64,000 bases of DNA, taken from positions 33,963,665-34,027,664 of the forward strand of contig CM044868.1 of the NCBI GenBank assembly GCA_024500155.1, written 5' to 3'. How positions within the stretch are numbered: the first letter of the stretch is position 1; each line of letters begins with the position of its first letter. The DNA comes from Chenopodium formosanum (Eukaryota; Streptophyta; Magnoliopsida; Caryophyllales; Amaranthaceae). Position numbers and translations under genes: made by a program. Under the pieces are notes generated by a model. It ran no database searches, was not told the DNA's origin, and was given only the letters and a program-made list of their open reading frames with translations. Shown here piece after piece: positions 45,957 through 55,959 of this stretch.

Positions 45957-46027
45957 ATAAATAAAAGACTTCAATCGCACTGTAGTTTGCTGTTATAGTC
46001 TATTCCATCCGTCTTGATTCTTGAAGA

Positions 46028-46311
46028 ATGCCGGTGAGAGTTTCCGAGAATTCTGTACCTTCGCAAATTCCAGGTATTCCCACATTTTCTATAATGCAAT
46101 CTGCCTCAATTTCATTGTTCTTCAAATTTGTTTTGAACTTGTAATTTGGGCTCAATTATATTAATATTTATGTAATTTTGGGTTAATTATATTAATTTAT
46201 GTAATTTCGGCTCAATTATATTAATATTTATGTAATTTTGGGTCAATTTCTGTAGGTTCATGTTCTGGGCACACCTCTCCTCCACCTTGTACCTTACTTG
46301 GCGTTGGGCAG
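46028..46311 (+). CDS. GID4-like (Vid24) protein, first two exons
   Basis: Exon 1 is 46,028-46,073 (MPVRVSENSVPSQIPG begins here) and exon 2 is 46,256-46,311, with donor CCAG|GTATTC, acceptor TGTAG and donor GCAG|GTAATT. The joined 34 residues end SPPPCTLLGVGQ, the N-terminus I recognise for plant homologues of GID4, the substrate receptor of the GID/CTLH ubiquitin ligase that degrades metabolic enzymes. The phase is 1 then 0. The conserved beta-barrel exons are not found in the rest of the window, so intron 2 is at least 17.7 kb (with Tat-5 inside) or the gene is truncated. Both exons are too short for a standard frame scan. No in-frame stop is present. Confidence 0.68.
46141..46250 (+). repeat. 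Short tandem repeat in GID4-like intron 1
   Basis: Repeats of TCAATTATATTAATATTTAT and GTAATTTNGG with a period near 58 bases, about two copies, just before the acceptor of exon 2. Confidence 0.7.
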
Positions 46312-47353
46312 GTAATTTGATTGAACACTACTTTCATAATTTGCAATTAATTTTACGATTAATTATCTTGTTTTGATTGAAGTATTGAACACTACTTTCA
46401 TAATTTGTTAAATTGAATTTTGTGTTCAATTATGAATTCTGGGGTTTGGTTACATGGGCGTTGAATTTCTACAAGATATATTCTGCAATGTTATTCATAT
46501 TAAGACCCTACTAGCATTACTGGACATATGGAGAACCTAAAGCTAGTGTGTATGCTTGTGTTTGAACAGAATCATGACATATTTCATAGCGCTTATCATT
46601 GCTTTTGTCTGTTATGATATCTTTGTTGCTGTCTGACTAGGGATTTATGTTTTCATACAATCAATATATATTCTAAATCAAGGATTTGCCTCCCTTCAAC
46701 TACCCATTTTTGTACCTTGATCATATTTGCATCTTCTCTTGGTCGCCTTCTATTCACTGAAATATGACTATTTGATTTAACAAAGTGATTTCTTCCTGAG
46801 TATGCTTCAGCACGTTGAAGACTTAGTGCTCAAAAAGTTGTTCTAGCTTCTTAAAAAATGCTTTTCAGTAGCTTTGTTTCCGAAATCTTCTATAAATTGT
46901 TTGTTTCTTCAATGTTTTCCTATATGAGTAGTTAGTAACTGTAGCTATGTGATATTGGGCAAATGACAATAAGAAGGAAAAGTAGAATATAAGTAGTTAA
47001 TGGGCTTTAGATAAGCAATTCAACAAGATTTAACAATTATGTAAGCTTAATATATGTGTATATGTAATCTACGATGTCATGCGAAACATCTTGTTTCATT
47101 TGTGTTGTGTCCCCGCACCCGTGTCCAAATTTAGAGTTAAGGACGTGTTAGATAGTGATTATGTACTTGCAATTGACACTCCCATGTTTCAATAATGTAC
47201 GTTGGTTTTATTTGCCTTGGAATACTCCTTAAGGCATTTAGCGTCTTGGTTAGGGATTAAGCGAAGTAAGTAGAAACTTGCCCCCACAACCTACATTCCT
47301 AATCCATATATTTTCTTAGCTGGCCTTCTTATAAACTTGTACTATATAATTGC
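46312..47353 (+). other. GID4-like intron 2, left part
   Basis: About 1 kb of T-rich, non-repetitive sequence, consistent with a plant intron. I searched for the expected third exon (AFSGTQN-like start, WEGEI motif) and do not see it. Confidence 0.5.
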
Positions 47354-47675
47354 TTAGTTTTAGAAACCGTGCCTAAGGCGCGTCCAGGCGCAAGGCACAA
47401 TGAGGCTTAAGAGTTGGCACCTTAGCTTTATAGAAAGCACACCTTTGTGCTTTTTTTTTTCTAGGCTGCTTCTTGCGCCTTATGTTGTAAAATATCAATA
47501 ACTATTGTACAAGTTAGTTTTTTTTACAAAACACTATGGACTTTATGATGAGCAGGTTAATTCATTTTTTAAGGAGAGAGAAATCCCATTCCCCCCCCCC
47601 CCATTCAGTTTGAAGAATCCCTAGCTATTGGTCACATGTCCCTTTCACCTTTTCACATAATTCCAATTTTACAAT
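47354..47675. mobile_element. GGCGC-rich small element, left part
   Basis: Starts CTTAGTTTTAGAAACCG and is rich in AAGGCGC, CAGGCGCAAGG and TGCGCCTTA motifs. Its presumed other end, the inverted GCGCCTTTTGAAACTAAG, lies at 59,265-59,400 beyond Tat-5. The two parts make a fold-back or MITE-like element of about 450 bases that Tat-5 split. A C12 run occurs near 47,595. Confidence 0.45.
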
Positions 47676-48174
47676 TGTTTTAGGTAATTTAACCCATGGC
47701 ATGTGGCCCAATAAGACCTTGACACGTGTCATACCCTGGTTGGTCCGAATTGGGCCAATCTCCTTCTGACACGTGTCTCTCCTAGAAATTGGGAGAAAAA
47801 GACGACCTTTAATGGCCCAAATCCCAAGAAAGTCGTAATTCGGCGCAGCCAGAATGATTAGGTCAGCGTGACCTAATCAAGGGCATATTTCCCAATGACC
47901 CTATAAAATATGGAGATTTCCCCCATTTTTGGGACATCTACAATTATTACAGCATACCCTACATTCTCTTACATCATAGAATCACCTGATCTCGGATCCC
48001 GAGAAGATCTCACCTCTTTTTCCGCACCTTCTTCTGAATCTTCAAGTACTAACTTGATCATCGAAGGCGGAGCTCCAACCACCCGGAGTCTCCGTTGTTT
48101 TGCAGGTATAGGCAGTGTGCAACCAACCAGATTCTGAGCTGTAACTCTCTCGAGGGACAAAAACACCCAAATCA
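47676..48174 (+). repeat. Tat-5 5' LTR
   Basis: 499 bp, TGTTTTAGG...CCCAAATCA. TGACACGTGTCA at 47,720-47,731 and TGACACGTGTC at 47,767-47,777. TATA-like CCCTATAAAATATGG near 47,900. Confidence 0.9.
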
Positions 48175-48194
48175 TTTGGCGCCGTCTGTGCAAA
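48175..48194 (+). other. Tat-5 primer-binding region, mutated
   Basis: TTTGGCGCCGTCTGTGCAAA: three changes in the GGGGA end compared with Tat-4. Confidence 0.75.
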
Positions 48195-49699
48195 GAGTAC
48201 CTCAAGGATGGTTCAAGAGTCCGTACCACCTCCTGGCCGCCCGCTTAATTAGCCGGAGGTTTTTACTGACCAAGAGGATGATGATCTTTAGGTGGAAACC
48301 TACATAGCCAAAGATGGCTCTCTGATTACTAAGCGCATCCATCCTAGAGACACTTTGGAACGGGATGCAAGCCAGACGAGTACAAGTCGATCCCTGGATC
48401 CGCCCCAGTCACCCGGGACGAACTCATTAAATTCATGACTAGTTTCAAGGGTGAAATCAAGGATCTGATCATCAAGAGCAAGGCTGGCCCAAGTAAGGGT
48501 CAGTCGGCAGCAAGAAAGACTCCTCCAGGGCACGGAGAGGCAGCCAACTCCTCATCCAAAGGACAAGGCAGCCGGGACCCTTGACTGGTCCAAGATTCTT
48601 CTACCCTAAAAGAATACAACAACCGCTCGCCGGGATGAACAGCCAGTGGGTAACAAAAAATCAATTTCTGACGGTCGGGAAATCATCACCCGCAGGAGAG
48701 GTCCGCAGCTGTCCTGAGTCAGCCTCAACCTCGAGCTTTCCGGACAGCTTTAAGAATACATCCGCAGGGAATGCTCAATCCTTGCATGAGAGCCATACAG
48801 GCGGTAAATACCGTTCACTCTGGCCCTCAGATGATCGGGAATGCACCGTATGTACCCGCCATGGTCTACGGCCAGTATTCCCCTCATTTCATGCAGCCGA
48901 CCCTCTTTGGACTGCAGCTCAGTGTGCTCAGCCGACCCTCAGGCGACATACAATGTCCAACCTTTGGACTGCAGCTCCGTGTGCTCAAACTTGTGAACAA
49001 ACTTCTGCGTTCACCAAGGAGATAACCGAAGCTGCATAGCCGACCAAGGTTAAGAATGTGGTGGTGGGTGCTTATGATGGCACCACCAACTCGGAGGACC
49101 ACCTCATGGCCTACTCCAATCTCATGCACATGCAGGGGTTGGAGGACGCTAAATGGTGCCGGTGCTTCCAGGCTACATTGAAGGGCATTGCCCAACAATG
49201 GTTCGGCAACCTGCCAGCCAGCCGGGTGCATCGATAGTTTCATGAACCTTGCTCTCCTGTTGCCTCCAACTTCTCGATGAACATCCCTGCCAAAAAGGCA
49301 AGTCTCAACTTGAGCACCATCCGCACGGAGATAGAGAAGAGCTCCGCTCCTATGTCAGGCGCTTCAACCGGGTCAAAATTCAACGAGGTAGCCTATACAG
49401 ACTTCTTCAAGGGTCTGAAGGATGAGTCGACCTTTAAGTTTTACCTTGTCCGTAAGAGGGTTTTTACCCTTCAAGAGGCGTTGATAGAGGCAAAGTGATT
49501 TATTCAAGCTACCGACCTCTGCTCCTCCAGACAAACAAAAGGAGAGTCGGTCTGCTCAGCCGGCTCAAAAAGCTGAAGAGAGCAAAAAGAGAAAAGATGT
49601 TTGGGCGGTTGAGGAACCTGATGAACCGTCCTATAAGAAAAAGAAAGAATTCAAACTGTATGTTTTGCGGTATGAATTCAATAAAGACTGCTACACCAT

Positions 49700-50791
49700 G
49701 GTATAAAAACAAGGCCGCGGCGTCTTGGTTGGGCCGTTTTGTAAAGGAAATTCAATTGACCGAGCCGAGATTGTCTGCATCAACAAGGGGTATTAATAAA
49801 CCTCGCGATTTTGTCCGAATCAAACATTTCAACCCGAAATCACCCCGCATTGAAAGTTACATCTATTATTTCACACTAAAGTTACTTTCTATCATTAACC
49901 TATACTAAAAGCGAACCTAAAATGACACTTGTCATAATCTCATTAATAAATTTCCCGCCCATTTTACTTTCTATTTTTACGCAGATACTTTAAGGAAATA
50001 ATTTTATAATAATTTAAAATATCTTTCTTCTATTTAAAATTCTTAACAATAATTAATCTCCATATAAACCCAACTAATATATTTTTACATATAAGTAATC
50101 TTTTATTTGGTATTATTTTTGTAAAAAAAATGAGGTAAATATTATTAAACAATACTGCTATATATTATTTTAGTCTTTGATAATACTATAAACTTTTTTT
50201 TTTTCTTCCAATTTTGTTACTTTTGCAATAATGTTTATTTCAATTAAAAATAAAATAATTTTGTTAAGATTTATATACACTTTATTTTCTACTCTTAAAA
50301 GTCGTACCAATACTAACGTAGCATGTACGGGTACTATCCTTAGAATTTTTTTACAAAAAATAAAAACTTCAAAAACCTATTTTTTTTTTCTTAAATCAAG
50401 TCTAAGTGTCACTAATCTTGACATTGATAGAGTTACTTGTAAAATTAAAGTTATATTTATTTTTGAATTAGTATTATGAGTTAAAGTTTTTTATAAAATT
50501 TAATGCAATAACTCTTTATAAAATTTAATATTAACCGTGCATTGCACTGGACTTAAACTAGTTCAAAGATATAGTGAAATATTCCCCCATATCTACCCAC
50601 TAATGGCTCAAATCTTTTATTATGACCCCATATCACCTCACTAATGGCTCTAATCCTCTACTATCTTGAAATCAAATTTGCATCGAGACAACCGTGACAT
50701 GGTCCGCAATCAACGTATCATAAGCGTTCCCGCGACACCGCAACCGTTCCCGTGATCGTAACCGAAATTGAAACCGCATATTTGAACCATG
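49700..50791. mobile_element. 1.1-kb insertion with 11-bp target duplication in gag
   Basis: TGCTACACCAT occurs at 49,689-49,699 and 50,792-50,802. Alignment with uninterrupted Tat-1 gag shows the inserted DNA lies exactly between them. A duplication of 9-11 bases suggests a Mutator-like element, but the inserted ends (GGTATAAAAACAAGG and, inverted, GGTTCAAATATGCGG) are only weakly alike. It contains a Helitron-like insert. Confidence 0.65.
49899..50561 (+). mobile_element. Non-autonomous Helitron-like element
   Basis: 5' side CCTATACTAAAAGCGAACC resembles the plant Helitron start TCTATACTA-TAAAAG. The 3' side has the hairpin GTGCATTGCAC (50,537-50,547) about ten bases before CTAG at 50,558-50,561, followed by T. 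No replicase or helicase gene, only AT-rich DNA. The exact first bases are uncertain. Confidence 0.65.
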
Positions 50792-51280
50792 TGCTACACC
50801 ATCTTTACTGAGGTGAAGGACCGAGTGACCATTGAGAAACCGAATCCTATGAAGAGTTCCGTTCAGTCGCGGAACAAGAATAAATTCTGCCATTTCCATC
50901 AGGAGGTGGACCATGACACCAACGACTGCTATAGTCTCAAGCGGACGTTGGATCGTGTGGCTGACAAGGGCTTGCTGAAGTCCTATGTCTTGAAGTCCAA
51001 AGCGGCTTCTAAGACGAATCCGGGGCAGTCGTCAAAAACTGTCCAGCCTACTAGTAGTTCGGGTACTAACAAGGATCCGGTCTACACCATAGCAGGCGGA
51101 TTCGCAAGCGGTGGCCCGACAATCTGGGGCACCAAGGGTCATCTGAAGAGGATGATTCATTCAGTTGATGATGGACAGTCGTCCTCAAGCAGAACATTCC
51201 CAGACACCCTCATCACTGAGAAAGATCGGGGCACAGTTCGCCGACCGCATGACGACCCAGCCGTCATTTAATGCAAGGTC

Positions 51281-51817
51281 ACCAACTAGTTGGTTGGCCG
51301 GATCCTCGTAGACACAGGTAGCTCTTCTGATCTCATCAGCTACAAGTGTCTGTCCTGGCTTAATTACAAGCGGGACGGTCTGCGCTACGTCTCCCACCCA
51401 TTAGTTGACTTTGGTGGAGGAGTCGTGCATCCAGTGAGACAAATTGACATTCCCATCCGGCTGGGTGAGAAGGGAGAAGGACGACACATGGTCATTCGAT
51501 TCCTGGTTGTTAAGGAGTTGACCGCCTACAACATCATTCTTGGCCGACCCACTCTAAACGAGTGCAAGGCCGTTATCATCCCAGCTCTCATGCTTCTCAA
51601 GTATGAAAGTGATGATGGCTCTGTTAGCTCCCTCAACGGGGATCAGAAGACGGCAAGAGAGTGCTATCTCTCAGACGTCAAGCCGACTACTTCTGCAGCC
51701 GATTAGCTGAAGGAGCCAATAGACCTTGACGATGTCAAGGATCCTGATTCACCCCCTCCAGCAGCCGCCAAGAAAAGAAAAACTGAAAAGCCGGTGGAGG
51801 TGAAGAAGGAAAAGAAA
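51281..51817 (+). pseudogene. Tat-5 aspartic protease and gag tail
   Basis: Active-site motif GRILVDTGSSSDLIS, second motif AYNIILGRPTLNE. It is open from about 51,290 to 51,706 after a break with the upstream frame. A TAG at 51,704-51,706 is followed by the acidic, lysine-rich tail (PIDLDDVKD, then VEVKKEKK) seen at the end of Tat-1 gag. The protease is thus encoded in the gag frame, before the candidate leaky stop. Confidence 0.85.
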
Positions 51818-51826
51818 TAGCAATCG
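51818..51826 (+). promoter_or_regulatory. Candidate gag-pol readthrough stop, UAG CAA UCG
   Basis: TAG at 51,818-51,820 in the context AAG AAA TAG CAA TCG, at the same codon as in Tat-1. One base departs from UAG-CAR-YYA, as expected of a decayed copy. Confidence 0.5.
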
Positions 51827-53020
51827 CTCACCAGGGAACGGTAAGATGATCTCCGTCCCTTGAGCACATTGATATCCCTCTAGACAACAATCGTCCAAAG
51901 CAGACGGTTAAGGTGGGGACGGCTGCCTTTGAAAGGCTCGGTGCAGATTTGCACAAAAAAGAATTCAAAAACATCTTTGCCTTTGAAGTGGAGGAGATTC
52001 CAGGCATCAGTCCGGATCTCGCAGGCCACAAACTCGCCGTGGACCCAAAAAAGAAGCCCATCTGGCAAAAGAAAAGAAACCACGGCGAGGAGAGAAGTCA
52101 GGTGGCTGGACGCTGGGTTCATTCGGCTATGTAACTTCCCCGACTGGATTGCAAATGTTGTGCTTGTAAAGAAGCCGAATGGTACCTGACGTATGTGTGT
52201 TGATTACACAGACCTCAACAAGGCATGTCCAAAGGACAGTTATCCGCTTCCAAAGATCGACAGCCTGGTCGACTCTACAGCCGGTCATGCCTTAATGAGT
52301 TTTATGGATGCCTACTCCGGCTTCCATCAGATACTCCTATGGAAAAGTGATGTCGTTTGGCTTGAAGAATGCGCCGGCTACTTTCCAACGAATGATTAAT
52401 ACAGTCTTCATTAATCAAATTGGGAGGAATGTAGAGGCGTATATTGATGACATGATAGTCAAATCCAAGCTACAGACGGATCACTAGGCTGATCTCTGAG
52501 AAACCTTCACCACATTCAAGCGGCAAAAAGTGTGTTTTTGGTGTTAGAGTCTGGGAAGTTTCTCGGATTCCTGATTGATCAAAGGGGGATAGAGGCTAAC
52601 CTCGAGAAGATACAGGCGGTGATTGACATGAAGTCACCCCGCACTGTTAAGGAAGCTCAGGTGACAAGTGCCTTTACTTCTTCCAAGCAATCAGGAAGAA
52701 GACTAGATTTGAATGGGGAGATGATGAAATTGAAAGAACAATTACACTCCTTGCCTTGTTGCCAAAGGAGACGCTCTTCATGTACCAGGCCGTCTCAGAT
52801 CATGCCCTAAGAGTTGTTCTCCTTGCTGAGAGAGACGACAATCAACTCCCGGTCTATTTCATTAGCCATGTGCTCAGAAATGCTGAACTCCGGTACCCCA
52901 TGGTTGAAAAATTTGGCCTTGCTATATACATGGCTGTTAAGAAGTTGAAACCATATTTCTTGGCACATCCGGTGGTGATACTGATTAGCCCCTCAAGCGA
53001 CCAATGACAACCCTGGACTA
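51827..53020 (+). pseudogene. Tat-5 reverse transcriptase remnants
   Basis: Linker FKNIFAFEVEEI at about 51,966-52,001, then WIANVVLVKKPNGT, a TGA near 52,188, and RMCVDYTDLNKACPKD. A deletion removes the piece between FHQILLWK and FGLKNAP at about 52,340. The YIDDMIVKSK box is intact at about 52,439-52,468. Further deletions and frame changes follow in the connection domain (52,470-52,760), which returns to frame at YFISHVLRNAELRYP. Confidence 0.85.
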
Positions 53021-53030
53021 ATTCGGAAGA

Positions 53031-53543
53031 ATGCTCAAATGGGCTATTGAAATGCAAAGTCTTGAAATCTCCTACGAACCAAGAAAGGCAGTGAAGGGTC
53101 AGGCGTTTGCCGACTTCATTGTCGAAAAGACAAGACCGGTTGCTCCGGACAACCTTGATCAGGTTTGGAAGGTGCATGTAGACGGGAGCTCTACTATGAT
53201 CGGCTGTGGTGCAAGCATAATCTGTGAATCCCCGGAAGGGGACAAATTTGAGTATGCACTACGGTTCAAGTTCCAGGCCTCAAACTATGAGGCAGAATAT
53301 GAAGCCTTACTAGCCGATATCCGCATGTGTAAGGCGGCAGAGGCAACAAAAATTGACGCTTGTTCAGACTTGGTCGTTAGCCAATACCATGGTGAGTTTG
53401 AAGCCACCCATTCGGCTATGATCAAGTATCTACAGGCGATTAAGGCTGAAGCGGGGACACTTGAAGAATTTCATCTGAGTCAAGTGCCCCGGTCTAAGAA
53501 CAATCAGGCAGACGCTCTGTCTCGCAGACGGCACGCTCCCTGA
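53031..53543 (+). pseudogene. Tat-5 RNase H
   Basis: Motifs WKVHVDGSS, EAEYEALLADIRMCK, DACSDLVVSQ and NNQADALS. Two residues are missing after the third acidic motif (YSDSQLVVSQ in Tat-1). Otherwise open for 170 codons. Confidence 0.88.
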
Positions 53544-54693
53544 TTCACCCCAGGACGCAGCCATGCTGAAAAATGTGCAACAAACTTCGAGATCGGAGAA
53601 GGAGAGCTCTTCAAGGCGGGTTTTTTGAAGCCCTTATTGAAATGTGTTACCCCAGAGAAGGGGAAAGAAGTTCTCGAGGAGCTGCATGCGGGATACTGCG
53701 CCTCCCACTTAGGCGGCAGATCCCTAGAGCTAGGCGACATTATTTCTGGCCCACTTTGGAGTCGGATGCTATGGAATTTGTTAAAAAATGTGACAAGTGC
53801 CAAAGGTTTTGCAAGCTCATCAATTGCCCGGCTATTGATCAGACGGCAATCCACACCTAGTCCCGTTTGCTAAATGGGGCATGGACATTCTAGGTCTGTA
53901 TACGCCTGCACCACGCGGAAAACGCTATATTCTTGTGGCTGTCCAAGTGGGTAGAAGCGGAGGCGGTAAAAGACATCAAGACAAAAGATGTCATCTCCTT
54001 CATATGGAAGAACATTATCACCCGGTTTGGGATACCTATGTCTATGGTATTTGATAATGGACCGTAATTTGAGATGCCTCAGCTCAAAACTTGGTTGGGA
54101 GATTAAGGGATCTCACACTGTTTTGCATCAGTCGGCCGACCCTAAGCGAACGGCCAGAAGCCTTCAACAAACTCATCTAAGACGGTATTAAGAAGAAAGT
54201 TGAAAGAGCCGGTGGTTTATGGGCTGAAGAGTTAATTCACGTCCTGATCCGAACAACAGAAAAAAGTGCAACCGGCAAAACTCCATTCCTCATGGTTTAC
54301 GGTATTGAAGTCGTCTTCCTATTGAGCATTATGAGCCGACTCTACGAGTCATGTCATATATGAAAACTTGGAGGCCATGCGGCTAGCATTGGACTCACTC
54401 CCGGAGCACAGGGGCAATGCCGCCTTGCGTCATGAGATTTATCGTCTGAGAATGACTCGTGCTTACAACAAGAGAGTGCACAAACGACCCTTGAAAGTTG
54501 GGGACTTTGTGACTTTGTCTTACGCAAAATGGGGACAGCCGGTAGGGCCAATGAGCTAGGAAAGCTAACTCTTAATTGGGAAAGTCCCTACCGAATTTAT
54601 GAAGAAGTTAGAAACGGTACCTACCGCTTGGAAACTCCAGACGGCAGGCAGCTGCGTAGAACTTGGAATGTAGATAACTTGAAAAAGTACTAA
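53544..54693 (+). pseudogene. Tat-5 integrase remnants
   Basis: Parts of the zinc region (LHAGYCASHLGG, then KCDKCQRF), the first catalytic aspartate near 53,880 (GMDILGLY) and the second near 54,050 (VFDNGP). The segment with the catalytic glutamate is scrambled. The C-terminal domain is split by a frameshift near 54,520 and ends WNVDNLKKY with TAA at 54,691-54,693, which marks the true end of this pol family. Confidence 0.85.
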
Positions 54694-55959
54694 TTCTGAG
54701 GCCTGTAAATTTTTGTAAATAAAAAGCCTATCAATGAAAAGTTGCCTTTTGTTTTCATTATTGATTTAATTGCTTTGTATATATGCATGCGCAATCCAAG
54801 TTACCGTCTAACATAATATGAAATTAAACTAGGCTAAAACTTAGCGGCTAACATAATGTTTATATTTGGACCTCCGTCTGGGCAATGCACAAGTGGACTT
54901 TTAAATATGAAATTAAACTAAGTCAAAAGACTTAGTGGCTAAAATTAGAATTAAAACCGAGGCCAATGGTCATATGCAACATTGTTTTTATAAATTCGTC
55001 TGCTCCTATTTGAGTATGGTGTCTGGCGAAGCCCCTCCAAGTGTTATCGTCGCAAAGGGCATTCTATCGTTTGCTCAGACGGCTTAGATTGAACGACCAA
55101 ATTGGTCAACTCATAGCTGTCTGACCAAAATAGTCTAAAAGAATGATTAAGTTTAAAACCTGATGTCAAGAAACATCAACAATTCTTTGTTAGACTATTC
55201 AATGAAGTTGTACCAGTTCCAATGGGGCAGGCGATTAAGGTACAATGGATTGAAGATGTCCCAGAATGTTGTCTGAGATCCATCGCTTGGCTAGCAACGA
55301 AATACTAGTTGCCCCAATGGGACAGGCGATTAAAAAACAATGGATTGAAGGTACTTTAGACGGCCTTTAAGCTATGTGAAGCCCATCACATAGGTGGACA
55401 ATGTCCTCTGTTCCATTGACCGCCAAACGGTAATTGCCCGTCTGGCTAGCAAAGAATCCTATGTGAATTCCCGATTTGGGTACAACGGCTGCTGATTGAC
55501 GGTTGTGCACTTGGTTTGGGGCAATCACTACTGTGATTGATTGATTTTGGAACATTCCATACTCTTTAAAGTATCAAACATTCCAAAATCAATGAATCTT
55601 ACAAGTACCGAAACCAATCACACATCCGCCAGGCCAAGAATAGCCGGTATACTGTTTGAATTTGCCGCATGCTTTAAAAGTTTGCTGCATGCTTTAAAAA
55701 AGATAGGCAAAAATTTCAAATTGCATAATACATATGCATAAAATTGAAACAAAATAAAATTTCATGAAGCCGACTTAGTCGGCATATTTTCCTTCAAAAC
55801 CGGCAAAAAAGCCGAATAAATATTGTTAACCGGATAACATCTAGGATAGGAGAAAGTAAATTGTTATCCGTTGGTAGAAACACATTCTCGGCACGTAGGG
55901 CGGAAAGATATAAATATCCTAAAATACATGACATACTGCGACTGAAAACATCAAGGCTG
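54694..55959 (+). other. Tat-5 3' untranslated region
   Basis: 1.27 kb without a gene. It has one copy of the unit duplicated in Tat-4 (54,960-55,220) and a direct repeat of CAATGGGGCAGGCGATTAA about 95 bases apart (55,220 and 55,315). Confidence 0.6.

Larger units (their letters stand above)
48208..51280 (+). pseudogene. Tat-5 gag, split by an insertion
   Basis: The ATG at 48,208 (MVQESVPPP) matches Tat-1. A gag core (VVVGAYDGTTNSEDHLMAY, then GIAQQWFGNL) lies at about 49,060-49,230, and DFFKGLKDESTFKF near 49,405-49,440. The zinc-knuckle variant CHFHQEVDHDTNDC is at about 50,888-50,930, followed by YTIAGGFASGGPTI. There are multiple stops and frameshifts, and a 1,092-bp insertion at 49,700-50,791 separates the core from the knuckle. 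Confidence 0.85.
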
